From Mycolicibacterium nivoides (GTDB lineage Bacteria; Actinomycetota; Actinomycetes; Mycobacteriales; Mycobacteriaceae): 64,000 nucleotides of DNA. A program made the translations under genes and the position numbers. Where the stretch lies: contig NZ_CP034072.1 of assembly GCF_003855255.1 (NCBI RefSeq), forward strand, positions 124,001 to 188,000. Reading direction: 5' to 3'. Shown one piece after another: positions 8,678 to 17,152 of this stretch. Each line of letters starts with the position of its first letter. The stretch's first letter is position 1. The notes below the pieces were generated by a model that saw only the letters and a list, made by a program, of their open reading frames with translations, was not told the DNA's origin and did not search any database.

Positions 8678-9549
8678 CCACCACATCACTTACCGAACAC
8701 ACCGTGACAGTCGCGGGCCGGGCCATCTTCTACGCCGAAGCCGGCACCGGACCAGCGGTGGTGATGCTGCACGGGGGCGGTCCCGGTGCCTCTGGGGTGT
8801 CCAACTACGGCCGCAACATCGACGCTCTCGCCGCGCATTTCCGGGTCATCGTGCCGGATATGCCCGGATATGGGCGCTCGGCCAAGGGGATCGACAAGGC
8901 CGATCCGTTCGGGTTCCTCGCCGACATGATCCGTGGTCTGCTCGACGAACTGGGCATCGCGACAGCACATCTGATCGGCAACTCATACGGCGGCGCGGCA
9001 GCATTGCGGTTGGCGCTGGACACCCCGCACCGCGTCGGCAAGCTGGTGCTCATGGGCCCCGGCGGCATCGGCACCACGCGCGCATTGCCTACCGCGGGCC
9101 TGGGCAGCCTGCTGGCCTACTACACCGGCGACGGCCCGAGCCGCGAGAAGCTGGCCACCTTCATCCGCAATTACCTGGTGTACGACGGCAGTTCGGTGCC
9201 CGAGGAACTGATCGACCTGCGGTACCGAGCGTCCATCGATCCCGCGGTGGTCGCCGATCCACCGTTGACCCGGCCGTCGGGACCGAAGGCCTTGCGCACG
9301 CTGTGGCGCATGGACCTCACCCGCGACAGCCGGCTCAAGAACCTGCGGACGCCCACGCTGATCTTGTGGGGCCGTGACGACAAGGTGAACCGGCCGGCCG
9401 GCGGCCCGATGCTGCTCAACGCCATGCCGAACGCCGAATTGGTGATGACCTCGCACACGGGCCACTGGATGCAGTGGGAGCGCTCCGAGTTCTTCAACGG
9501 GCTCGTCACCGAGTTCCTCGGCCAGAACTCGAAGCTCGCTCATGCCTAG
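8674..9549 (+). CDS. Meta-cleavage product hydrolase (MhpC/HsaD/BphD family)
   Basis: Alpha/beta hydrolase that cleaves the C-C bond of a ring-opened 2-hydroxy-6-oxo-dienoate, giving 2-hydroxypenta-2,4-dienoate (or a homologue) and an acid. 291 residues; oxyanion loop HGGGPGASG at 33-41, nucleophile Ser104 in GNSYGG, acid Asp235/236 (GRDDKVN) and His264 in the diagnostic GHW. It is coupled to the hydroxylase (ATGA) and overlaps the dioxygenase start by 8 bp, consistent with one operon for successive steps. The acid released, and therefore the starting compound, is not determined. Confidence 0.92.
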   Translation: MTTTSLTEHTVTVAGRAIFYAEAGTGPAVVMLHGGGPGASGVSNYGRNIDALAAHFRVIVPDMPGYGRSAKGIDKADPFGFLADMIRGLLDELGIATAHLIGNSYGGAAALRLALDTPHRVGKLVLMGPGGIGTTRALPTAGLGSLLAYYTGDGPSREKLATFIRNYLVYDGSSVPEELIDLRYRASIDPAVVADPPLTRPSGPKALRTLWRMDLTRDSRLKNLRTPTLILWGRDDKVNRPAGGPMLLNAMPNAELVMTSHTGHWMQWERSEFFNGLVTEFLGQNSKLAHA

Positions 9550-10558
9550 CGTATTCGGCAATGTCCGTCTCGGCTACGTCGTCATCGAAACCGAGAAGTT
9601 CGGTGATTGGCGGCGTTTCGGCCGCGACGGCGTCGGCCTGCACGTTGACGACGCATTGCCCGATGTCCTTCGGTTCCGGCTCGACGACCACCAATGTCGC
9701 TTCCTGCTGCAGCGCGGACCGGCCGAGGACGTCACGGCGCTCGGATGGCAGCTCGACGATCACGACACGTTCGACGACATCGTCGGACGTGTCGTGCGGC
9801 ACGGTGTGCCGGTCAGTGAGGGAAGCGCAGAGGAGGCTGCCCTGCGAGGGGTCGAGCGGCTCGTACGGTTCCCCGGCCCCAACGGCCTGACGCAGGAGAT
9901 CTTCACCCGCGCCCGTCCCGCCGTCACCCCACTGCGGATGACCGCACGCGGCGGGTTCGTGACCGGCGACTGCGGAATCGGGCACGTCGCGATCACCACG
10001 AAGAAGCCGCAGCAGATGCGGGGCTACTACAACACCGTGTTCGATGCCCGACTGTCCGATTTCATCGACGAGACCATCAGCGGCGTCAAGATCAAGATCC
10101 GGTTCCTGCGGGTCAATCAGCGCCACCACTCGGTGGCCATCGCCTCGGTGAACCGCCTGCCCGTCAACCCGATCCGCACCCGCGTCCAGCACCTCAACAT
10201 CCAGGTCGCCGACCTCGACGACATGACCACGTCCTACCAGCGGATCAAGGAACTCGGTTTCGGGATGGCGTTGGGAGTCGGGCAGCACACCAACGACCGG
10301 GAACTGTCCTATTACGCGATGACCCCATCCGGGTTTGAATGGGAGGTGGGGTGGAACCCGCTGGTCGTCGACGAGACGACCTGGGAGCCCACCACCCACC
10401 AGGGCATCAGCATCTGGGGCCACACCCCGGAAGGACAGACGATCATCGACAAGCTCGCCCAGTTCAGGACCGGCGCCCGCTCCGTGCTGTGGCGCGAGGA
10501 CAGCGTCGTAGCGCTGGCCGGTGCCGGTATCGCCGACAGCCAGGGAGGAAGCTCATGA
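9542..10558 (+). CDS. Type I extradiol ring-cleavage dioxygenase (BphC/HsaC-like)
   Basis: Opens a catechol ring next to the hydroxyls with Fe(II) and O2. 338 residues with two vicinal-oxygen-chelate modules; the catalytic C-terminal one keeps the ligands His148 (GHVAIT), His217 (VQHLNIQV) and Glu268 (EWEVGW), and the active-site His pair in RHHSVA at 195-196. All key residues are present, so it should be active. It is about 40 residues longer than HsaC, mainly in the tail. It overlaps the hydrolase by 8 bp and the amidohydrolase by 4 bp. Confidence 0.92.
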   Translation: MPSVFGNVRLGYVVIETEKFGDWRRFGRDGVGLHVDDALPDVLRFRLDDHQCRFLLQRGPAEDVTALGWQLDDHDTFDDIVGRVVRHGVPVSEGSAEEAALRGVERLVRFPGPNGLTQEIFTRARPAVTPLRMTARGGFVTGDCGIGHVAITTKKPQQMRGYYNTVFDARLSDFIDETISGVKIKIRFLRVNQRHHSVAIASVNRLPVNPIRTRVQHLNIQVADLDDMTTSYQRIKELGFGMALGVGQHTNDRELSYYAMTPSGFEWEVGWNPLVVDETTWEPTTHQGISIWGHTPEGQTIIDKLAQFRTGARSVLWREDSVVALAGAGIADSQGGSS

Positions 10559-11586
10559 ACCGAATCGATACTCATCACCATATGATTCCGCCCGCCTACC
10601 GAAAGGCGTTGCAGAAGGCGGGGATCGACGAGGCGGGCGGACGGGCGATGCCTGACTGGAGCCCGGAGGCCTCGTTGCGGACCATGGCGGAACTCGACGT
10701 TGCCACCGCGATTCTGTCGGTGTCGACGCCGGGTAGCACCTTTCTGCCGAACGCGTCCGACGCTACGGCGCTGGCCATCGATCTCAACGACTACGCAGCC
10801 GAGGTGTTCGCCTCGCAGTCGGATCGGTTCGGTTTCTTCGCCACGCTTCCCATGCCGCACGTCGAAGCCGCCACAACAGAGGCCATCCGCGCGCTCGACA
10901 CACTCGGTGCCGATGGAGTCGTACTGCTGGCCAACAACGGCGGGACATATCTCGGGCAAGGGGGACAGGACGAGTTGTGGGCTGCGCTCGACGCCCGGTC
11001 TACCGTGGTGTTCATCCATCCTGCCGAGTTGCCGGGGCCCACGGTGCCCGGCGTGGTGCCGTTCGCCGCCGACTTCCTGCTCGACACCACTCGGGCGGCC
11101 TATCTGCTGGTACGCAACGGGATACGGCGCAAGTACCCGAACATCAAGTTCATCCTGAGCCACGCCGGCGGGTTTGTTCCGTACGCCTCGCACCGCATGG
11201 CGGTCGCCATCATGGGCGACACCGGCCGCAGCCCGGCCGACACCCTCGACGACTTCGCCAGTTTCTACTTCGACACCGCGTTGTCGTCGAGTGCTGCGGC
11301 GCTACCCACCCTGCTCGCGTTCGCCAAGCCGGGCCACATCACGTTCGGTTCCGATTGGCCGTTCGCCCCGCTGCCCGCGAGTCAGCTGTTCGCCGCGGGC
11401 CTGGACACGTACGACGGGCTCGATACCGCTGCCCGCCAGGCGATCAACCGCGACAACGCGCTGGCGCTGTTCCCGCGGCTCGGCACCGCGCCGTCGGCTC
11501 CGGCGCCCTCACCGCTGGATCAGGTGCGGCATCAGGCCACCCGGGCGGTGATGCGCGGAGTCGCCCGCCTCATCAACACCAAATGA
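10555..11586 (+). CDS. Amidohydrolase-family decarboxylase/hydrolase (ACMSD-like)
   Basis: 343-residue PF04909 TIM-barrel protein. Metal-binding DTHHH at 5-9 gives the HxH pair; later His residues (IHPAE, SHAGG) and the catalytic Asp in FGSDWPF complete the set, as in 2-amino-3-carboxymuconate semialdehyde decarboxylase, gamma-resorcylate decarboxylase and 6-methylsalicylate decarboxylase. The start ATG overlaps the dioxygenase stop and has GGGAGGAA ahead of it. In this operon it could decarboxylate an aromatic acid before hydroxylation, or a ring-cleavage product; non-oxidative decarboxylation is family knowledge, the substrate is open. Confidence 0.82.
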   Translation: MNRIDTHHHMIPPAYRKALQKAGIDEAGGRAMPDWSPEASLRTMAELDVATAILSVSTPGSTFLPNASDATALAIDLNDYAAEVFASQSDRFGFFATLPMPHVEAATTEAIRALDTLGADGVVLLANNGGTYLGQGGQDELWAALDARSTVVFIHPAELPGPTVPGVVPFAADFLLDTTRAAYLLVRNGIRRKYPNIKFILSHAGGFVPYASHRMAVAIMGDTGRSPADTLDDFASFYFDTALSSSAAALPTLLAFAKPGHITFGSDWPFAPLPASQLFAAGLDTYDGLDTAARQAINRDNALALFPRLGTAPSAPAPSPLDQVRHQATRAVMRGVARLINTK

Positions 11587-11597
11587 GCCGCGGCCCC

Positions 11598-12740
11598 TCA
11601 GACCCGGGTCAGCTCCGCGTAGCGGGCGACGTGGTAATCGGTTGATCCGAACTCGTACTGCACCGCGGTGAGCCGCTTGAAGTAGTGACCGATCGCCAGT
11701 TCCTCCGTCATGCCCATGCCGCCGTGCAACTGCACGGAGTTCTGCCCGACGAAGCGCGCGGCCCGACCGACGGTGGCCTTGGCCGCCGACACCGCCTTTG
11801 CCCGTTGCGTGGGCTCGGCATCGAGGTTCAGTACGGCGAGATAGACCGCGGCCGAAGCCTGTTCGACCTCCATGTGCATATCCACCATCCGGTGTTGCAA
11901 GGCCTGGAAGCTACCGATGGGCAGGCCGAACTGCTGGCGCTGTTTGCAGTACTCGACCGTATCGGCCAGCACCTTGCGCATTCCGCCCACGGCCTCGGCG
12001 CATACCGCCGCGGCCCCCTCGTCACGGGCCAGCTCCAGCGACGGCCAGGCCTGACCCTCGGTCCCCAACAACGCCCCGGCCGGCAACCGGACGTCGGAGA
12101 ACGTCAGGTCCGACGCCCTGCGGTCGTCCACTGTGCGGTACGGGTGCGCGGTGAATCCCGTTGTCAGCGAGGCGATGTCGACCAGGAACAGGGATATCCC
12201 GTCGGTGCCGGCGCGTTCCCCCGAGGTACGTGCGGTCACCAGCAGGTGGGTGGCCAGCGGTGCGTCGACGGCCAACACCTTGGAGCCGTTGAGTACCCAC
12301 TCGTCGCCGTCTCGGCGCGCGGAGGTGGATACGTCGCGCCAGTTGTCCCCGGAGGTCGGCTCGGTGGCCGCCAAGGCGACGATCGCCGAACCCGCCACGA
12401 TGTCCTCCAGCAGGGCAGCGGCGGCCGCGTCGCCGGACCGGTGCAGCAGGCCGCCGGCAACCACCACGGTGTCCACGAACGGCTCGATCACCAGGGCGTG
12501 GCCCAAAGCCTCGGCGATGACCATGGTTTCGACCGGCCCGCCACCGATGCCACCGGCCTCCTCGGGCAGGGTGGCGCCAAGGATTCCCAGTTCGTCGGCG
12601 AAGCCGCGCCAGATCTCGGGCTGCCAGCCGGGGCCGGTCTTGGCCGCGGCGCGGCTCGATGCCAGGTCGTAGCGGCTGGCCAGGAACTTGGTCAGCCCGT
12701 CGCGCAGCAGTTCCTGTTCGGTGGTCAGGTTGAAGTCCAT
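11598..12740 (-). CDS. Acyl-CoA dehydrogenase, smaller subunit of a pair
   Basis: 380-residue FAD-dependent acyl-CoA dehydrogenase introducing a 2,3-double bond into an acyl-CoA. It has the N-terminal helical domain, central beta domain and the C-terminal motif QLHGGMGMTEE. A Glu sits in QYEFGSTD near the C-terminus, where the family's catalytic base lies. Its ATG abuts the TAG of the 410-residue dehydrogenase, a layout typical of mycobacterial heteromeric (alpha2beta2) dehydrogenases such as those for steroid side chains. It converges with the aromatic operon 12 bp away. Confidence 0.88.
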   Translation of the reverse strand: MDFNLTTEQELLRDGLTKFLASRYDLASSRAAAKTGPGWQPEIWRGFADELGILGATLPEEAGGIGGGPVETMVIAEALGHALVIEPFVDTVVVAGGLLHRSGDAAAAALLEDIVAGSAIVALAATEPTSGDNWRDVSTSARRDGDEWVLNGSKVLAVDAPLATHLLVTARTSGERAGTDGISLFLVDIASLTTGFTAHPYRTVDDRRASDLTFSDVRLPAGALLGTEGQAWPSLELARDEGAAAVCAEAVGGMRKVLADTVEYCKQRQQFGLPIGSFQALQHRMVDMHMEVEQASAAVYLAVLNLDAEPTQRAKAVSAAKATVGRAARFVGQNSVQLHGGMGMTEELAIGHYFKRLTAVQYEFGSTDYHVARYAELTRV

Positions 12741-13973
12741 CTAGAGCCCCAGTTCTGCCTTGGCGAGGATGTTTCGCTGAATTTCGTTGCTACCGGCGTA
12801 GATCGAGCCGGCCCGGTCGTTGAAATAGCGCAGTGGGGCGACCGCCTGCCACGGCGCTCCGCTGTGATAGCCGTCGGCGGGCGGTTCGTATTCGGCCACC
12901 GGGCCGCCCGGGAAGGTGGCGTGCGGCTGGTAGGCGCGGGCGAGCGGGCCCGCGGCCTCCATGGACAGTTCGGTCAGGGTCTGGCTCAGTTCGGTGCTCA
13001 GGATCTTGAGCATCGACGACGCCGTGCCCGGATGGCCGCCCTCGGCCACCGCGGCCAGCACCTGGTACTCCAGGATTTCCAGCACATCGGTGCGGATTCG
13101 GGCATCGGCGAGCCTGCGGCTGAAGGCCGGGTCGTCGATCAGCCGGCCACCGGCCGGTCCGGGCTGTTCTGTTGCCGCCGTGGCAATCTCTTCGCCGAGT
13201 ACCTGCAGGGCCGGTGCGTTGGCGCCGCCACCACGCTCGAATTCCAGCAGATATTTGGCCACGGTCCAGCCGTCGTCGATCGTGCCGATCACGTTTGACT
13301 TCGGTACCCGGACCTCGTCGAAGAAGACCTGATTCTGGACCTCTTCGCCGGACGTCATTACCAGCGGGCGGATTTCGATGCCGGGGGAGGTCATGTCGAT
13401 CAGCACGAAGGTGATGCCCTGCTGCTTCTTGGCGCCACGGGTGGTGCGCACCAGCGCGAACATCCAGTTGGCTTCCTGGGCGTGGGTGGTCCAGATCTTG
13501 CTGCCGGTGCACACCAGGTCGTCCCCGTCGGACACCGCTGCCATCGACAGCGCGGCCAGGTCCGACCCGGCCTCAGGCTCGGAGTAGCCCTGGCAGAAGA
13601 ACACCTCGCCGGTCAGGATGCCGGGAAGGAAGTAGTCCTTCTGTGCCTGCGTACCGAACTTGATGATCGCGTGGGCCACCATGCGGATGCCCATGGGCGA
13701 CAGTGACGGGGCGCCGGCCAGGGTCGACTCGCGACTGAAGATGTAGTGCTGCGTGAGGCTCCAGTCGCAGCCGCCGTGTTCCACCGGCCAGGCCGGGGCC
13801 GCCCAGCCGCGCTCGTGGAGGATCTTCTGCCAGGCCATGCTGGCGTCGTGATCGGCATACACGCTGGTCATCAGCTGGCCCGCACGCCGGATCTCGGGAG
13901 TCAGATTCTTGGCGAGAAAGTCGCGAACCTCGTCGCGGAATTCCTGGTCGCTCGTCGACCACTTCAGGTCCAT
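12741..13973 (-). CDS. Acyl-CoA dehydrogenase, larger subunit of a pair
   Basis: 410 residues, with GYSEPEAGSDLA and SKIWTTHAQEANWM (FAD/substrate loops) and the C-terminal IYAGSNEIQRNIL. In that motif Ala stands where medium-chain dehydrogenases have the catalytic Glu (YEG), so this chain may supply FAD and substrate surfaces while its partner, encoded directly downstream, supplies the base. First gene of the two-gene leftward operon. By context it may act on a propionyl or longer side chain of the aromatic substrate (inference). Confidence 0.88.
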   Translation of the reverse strand: MDLKWSTSDQEFRDEVRDFLAKNLTPEIRRAGQLMTSVYADHDASMAWQKILHERGWAAPAWPVEHGGCDWSLTQHYIFSRESTLAGAPSLSPMGIRMVAHAIIKFGTQAQKDYFLPGILTGEVFFCQGYSEPEAGSDLAALSMAAVSDGDDLVCTGSKIWTTHAQEANWMFALVRTTRGAKKQQGITFVLIDMTSPGIEIRPLVMTSGEEVQNQVFFDEVRVPKSNVIGTIDDGWTVAKYLLEFERGGGANAPALQVLGEEIATAATEQPGPAGGRLIDDPAFSRRLADARIRTDVLEILEYQVLAAVAEGGHPGTASSMLKILSTELSQTLTELSMEAAGPLARAYQPHATFPGGPVAEYEPPADGYHSGAPWQAVAPLRYFNDRAGSIYAGSNEIQRNILAKAELGL

Positions 13974-14136
13974 GCCTGCCCCTGTCTACTGGTGTCGCTC
14001 CACAGAGTAAACCTAGTTAGTCAAGTGGCGCAGGCCACCCCGGCCGTGTGTGCGTCGGCTCCACCGGGGCGAGTCCTCACCGCACGTTGCTGTGCGGTGG
14101 TGGCACCTGACCGGGGCCGCGCGCGATAATCGACTC

Positions 14137-14538
14137 GTGGAGCGTCGCCAGAGCGGTCAGGAGCCGCAATCGCCGATGACACTGCTGCAGAACATTCCTG
14201 CGCTGGTGGTGCTGGAGCGGTTCCCGGTGCCGGTGTTGGCAATCGCCGAGGACGGAACGATCCTCTTCGCCAACAGTGCGTTCGGTGAGATGGTCGGCCG
14301 CGACACCGATGCGGTCAAAAGCATGCAGTTTGCTGAGATGTTCCATTCGCTGCCGGCCGACGAGTCGGCGGTCTCGGTGATGCGAGCCCATGCCGGTCTG
14401 CTGGTCGACCTCGTCCACCGCGACGGTTCCATCGTGCGGGCGCGGATGAGCAAATCGGCGCTGCTGCGCGGCGACGACCCGGTGGCGCTGGCGACGTTCC
14501 AGGACCTCACCGAGCGGTTGTGGTCCGAAGAGTTGTAG
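14137..14538 (+). CDS. Small PAS-domain protein
   Basis: About 133 residues, essentially one PAS fold (PVPVLAIAEDGTILFANSAFGEMVGRD, then MFHSLPADES and a terminal ATFQDLTERL). No output domain follows, so it is a lone sensor or adaptor. The GTG at 14137 is chosen because GATAAT lies 6 bp ahead, giving the spacing of a leaderless mycobacterial transcript; an internal ATG at 14176 is the alternative. It ends 3 bp before the stop of the convergent TetR gene. Ligand and partner unknown. Confidence 0.72.
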   Translation: MERRQSGQEPQSPMTLLQNIPALVVLERFPVPVLAIAEDGTILFANSAFGEMVGRDTDAVKSMQFAEMFHSLPADESAVSVMRAHAGLLVDLVHRDGSIVRARMSKSALLRGDDPVALATFQDLTERLWSEEL

Positions 14539-14541
14539 GGG

Positions 14542-15195
14542 CTAGCCCGCGGCCTGCGTTCGGCGCAGCGATTCGCGGGCCAGGAATTCACGGAAGTAAT
14601 CCAGCGACTCCCTGCTGACGATCGCGGGGAGCAGCAGATCCCACGTGTGGGCGACCCGTTCGCGTAAGTCGGTGCCCGTGGCGTTGGCGCGCGAGAGGGC
14701 CTCGGCGCCCAGCATGGATCCGAGGATCACCTCGGCGGCACCGGCGATGTCGAGGCTGTCCCGTAGGTCGCCCTCCTCGGCCGCCTGGATCAACTGCGTT
14801 CTGAGCTCATCGAGCCAGCTCGTGTACACCTGGGTGGCGGCGGCGTTGATGCCGCTGAACGTCCGCAGTAGTTGCATACCGATCTGCGCGACCTTGTCCG
14901 AACGGGCGAAATCGGCCACCACGAACAGTCCGTGGATGGTGTTTTCCAAAGCCGGCGATGAGGATTCGGCGATGGCGCGGAACGTGGTCAGCATCGCCGT
15001 GCCACCGTCGCTGATGATCGCCTCGGCCAGTGATTCCTTCGAGTCGAAGTGGTAGTAGAGCGCGCCCTTGGTCATCTCGGCCCGTGCGATGATGTCGCCG
15101 AGCCCGGTCGCCGGATAGCCGCGCTCGCTGAACAGGTCGACGGCCGCGGTGATGATCTTCTGCCGGGTCAGCTCGGATCGAGCCTGGCGTGCCAT
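14542..15195 (-). CDS. TetR-family regulator, ArpA/ScbR-like (second of a tandem pair)
   Basis: 217 residues. The DNA-binding region (LFSERGYPATGLGDIIARAEM, then TKGALYYHFDSKESLAEAI) resembles gamma-butyrolactone receptor-type TetR proteins of actinobacteria. It starts 1 bp after the stop of another TetR gene on the same strand, so the pair is co-transcribed. Resemblance to signal receptors is by eye; no signal synthase of the AfsA type is in the window. Confidence 0.85.
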   Translation of the reverse strand: MARQARSELTRQKIITAAVDLFSERGYPATGLGDIIARAEMTKGALYYHFDSKESLAEAIISDGGTAMLTTFRAIAESSSPALENTIHGLFVVADFARSDKVAQIGMQLLRTFSGINAAATQVYTSWLDELRTQLIQAAEEGDLRDSLDIAGAAEVILGSMLGAEALSRANATGTDLRERVAHTWDLLLPAIVSRESLDYFREFLARESLRRTQAAG

Positions 15196-15196
15196 G

Positions 15197-15907
15197 TCAG
15201 GCTCGCCTGACAGCTGCGTTGGGTGCGCTGTCCGGTGAGTGGGGGCGCAGGGGGATTACCTTCCTGACGCCAACCGCGGTGCGGCGCCGGATGAACTGCT
15301 TGAGGTAGGCGAGCCGCTCCGGTTCGACGAACCCGGGGAGCGCCAGCCGCCAGCTGTGCTCGAGCTCGGTGAGGAACCGCGGTGGATCGTCGAGGTCACT
15401 CGTCTGGCGCACGCCCAGGTAGATGGACACCAACAACCGGGCGATCGCTTCCGGGTCGCTGTCGGCGGTGAAGTCACCTTCACCGATGGCACGTTTGGCG
15501 ATTCCGGCGAAACCCTGCACCCATTCTTCGAGCACCCGCGGCCCCAGGCCGTCGGTCCGGCCGATGGATTCGACCAGGTTCAGGGCTGCCCGGGCCATCG
15601 GGTCGCCGATGTCTTCGGCTGCCACCAGGCAGGAGAGGTCGATCAACGTCTCCGCTCCCGACAGGTTGCGGGCCAGGACGTCCTCGACGGCCTTGTTGGC
15701 CCGCGTGGTGCGGTGCTCGACGATCGAGACCGCCAGTGCGTGCTTGGACCGGAAGTGGAAGTACAGCGCACCCTTCGTGACGGTGGCGTCGGCCAGGATG
15801 TCGTCGAGGCTGACCAGGCTGTACGGCGTGTGGGCGAACTGCCGCGCGGCCGCCTGCAAGATCTGGAGGCGGGTCAGCTCCGCTCGCCGGTCGAGCTGCT
15901 CAGTCAC
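15197..15907 (-). CDS. TetR-family regulator, ArpA/ScbR-like (first of a tandem pair)
   Basis: 236 residues with helix-turn-helix SLVSLDDILADATV then TKGALYFHFRSKHALA at about residues 30-60, the GALYFHF signature of ScbR-like regulators. The C-terminal tail (about 200-236) is basic and Pro-rich (RRRTAVGVRKVIPLRPHS). First gene of a two-regulator operon; the upstream region has a dyad ACATTC-N4-GGTATGT at 15999-16015 that includes an ACATACC half-site seen in butyrolactone-regulator boxes. Autoregulation is likely. Confidence 0.85.
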   Translation of the reverse strand: MTEQLDRRAELTRLQILQAAARQFAHTPYSLVSLDDILADATVTKGALYFHFRSKHALAVSIVEHRTTRANKAVEDVLARNLSGAETLIDLSCLVAAEDIGDPMARAALNLVESIGRTDGLGPRVLEEWVQGFAGIAKRAIGEGDFTADSDPEAIARLLVSIYLGVRQTSDLDDPPRFLTELEHSWRLALPGFVEPERLAYLKQFIRRRTAVGVRKVIPLRPHSPDSAPNAAVRRA

Positions 15908-16279
15908 CTCGGGGCCTTCCTGACTCTGATCGGCCGGCGGTCTTGTCTGATCTCGCCGTCGCCACCAGCAGACTCAAAGTCTTCACCGTACGTGCATAAC
16001 ATTCTAAAGGTATGTATCGTGCTTAGCGTGATAACTCTTGGTTCGTCGCGGGTTGCCCGCCCGGCGGTGGTGCACGCCACGGCCGCGGGCGCAGTGGCGA
16101 ACGCCACCATTTGGCGGTCGGCAGTAGCCAAGGGCTATCCTGGAAGCGTTGTCATGGCCTGCACCGGCAATCCCCCTCGAATCCCGGTGCGGGCCATGGC
16201 GACCTCAATTCCTGGTGCCTACCAAAGTGATTCGATCTTGATGATGCGCCCTGTGGTTCAGTCGGAGTGTCGCTAGCCG
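15908..16279. other. Intergenic region between the TetR pair and the flavoprotein
   Basis: 372 bp with no credible gene; short frames here lack codon bias and homology. It holds the dyad at 15999-16015 and, on the minus strand, a -10-like TAGAAT inside that dyad that would drive the TetR pair. The rest is GC-rich without evident repeats. Confidence 0.6.
15999..16015. promoter_or_regulatory. Candidate operator of the tandem TetR genes
   Basis: Imperfect inverted repeat ACATTC-TAAA-GGTATGT, about 92 bp ahead of the first TetR start, overlapping a minus-strand -10-like TAGAAT. Position and partial match to ArpA/ScbR-type boxes (ACATACC half-site) suggest autoregulation. The arms are not perfect, so confidence is limited. 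Confidence 0.38.
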
Positions 16280-17152
16280 ATGTGGGATGACGAAGTCGAC
16301 GTCGTTTGCTGTGGCTCGGGCTTCGGGGCGTTGGCCGCGGCTGTCGCGGCAGCGGATGCCGGGCTCGATGTGCATATCGTCCGCCCAGCGGCTGCGGGCA
16401 ACCTTCAATCGGTGACGCCGGGTGTGGAGACACCGTGGCTGGGTGCGGGCATCCAGGATCCCGAGACCCGCGACTACCTCGACGAGCTGTCGGCGGACTT
16501 GAAGCCGGTCGACGACGCCGAATACGACACCGCTCTGACGGTTCGGGCGGTCACCGACTGGACCCCGGTCACCGGACGCGGCCGGATCGCTCCGTTCTAC
16601 GGCGCCCGGCTGCAGGACTGGGCGCGATGCTGCCTGACGTCTCCGTACGGCGTGCTCTACACCCGGTTGACGGATCGAGGCACGACCTCGATGAAGACCC
16701 GCACCGGCGAGGAGATCCAGGTCAAGGTGCTCGGGACGCTGGAAGCTGAGAGTGAGTCCGGCGCCGCATCGGTGGTCGGTGACTGGCTGTCGGCGCAGGC
16801 ACTCGACCGCCAGATCCACACCCTGGACAACAGCACGTTGCGACGGATCGTGTTCGAGGAGGGCGAGGTCCTCGGGGCGGTGTTCGACACCGCCGACGGT
16901 CCGCTGGCACTGCGGGCCCGCCACGGCGTGGCCCTGTCGACCGAACCCCGCGGTGCCGGCTCGGTGACCGGTCAGCTCATCGAGCCCGGTAAAACCTTGC
17001 AGGTGGGCCTGGTCGGTTACAGCGCCAGCAGATTCGGTCGCGTGGAACTGCTGGCCCACGAGCCCGACACCGGACGATCGGACTACTGCCGATCGGGAGG
17101 TGTGCACGACTCACCGCGTGAGTCGTACCGATCACGTGCGCGGCGCGGCTGA
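16280..17152 (+). CDS. Short FAD-binding (fumarate reductase/KstD-like) protein
   Basis: 290 residues. The N-terminus is a flavoprotein Rossmann motif (VDVVCCGSGFGALAAAVAAADAG, with CGSGFG at 10-15) of the fumarate reductase/3-ketosteroid dehydrogenase type, but the protein is about 200 residues shorter than those enzymes and later flavin-binding motifs (GATGG, final GG) are not recognisable. It may be a reduced, possibly non-catalytic paralogue. It is divergent from the TetR pair and overlaps the tail of the convergent GGDEF-EAL gene by 21 bp. Function not assigned. Confidence 0.65.
   Translation: MWDDEVDVVCCGSGFGALAAAVAAADAGLDVHIVRPAAAGNLQSVTPGVETPWLGAGIQDPETRDYLDELSADLKPVDDAEYDTALTVRAVTDWTPVTGRGRIAPFYGARLQDWARCCLTSPYGVLYTRLTDRGTTSMKTRTGEEIQVKVLGTLEAESESGAASVVGDWLSAQALDRQIHTLDNSTLRRIVFEEGEVLGAVFDTADGPLALRARHGVALSTEPRGAGSVTGQLIEPGKTLQVGLVGYSASRFGRVELLAHEPDTGRSDYCRSGGVHDSPRESYRSRARRG

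Noticed and set aside
11685-13298. 537-codon plus-strand frame opposite the acyl-CoA dehydrogenase pair
   Set aside because: Composition is low-complexity Gly/Arg/Gln/Val without motifs, while the minus strand encodes two recognisable dehydrogenases.
14006-14023. Possible KstR-type operator GTAAACCTAGTTAG near the dehydrogenase pair
   Set aside because: The AAC and GTT halves are separated by three bases, not the two of the KstR consensus, and flanking T/A positions do not fit. The sequence is not symmetric enough to call a site.
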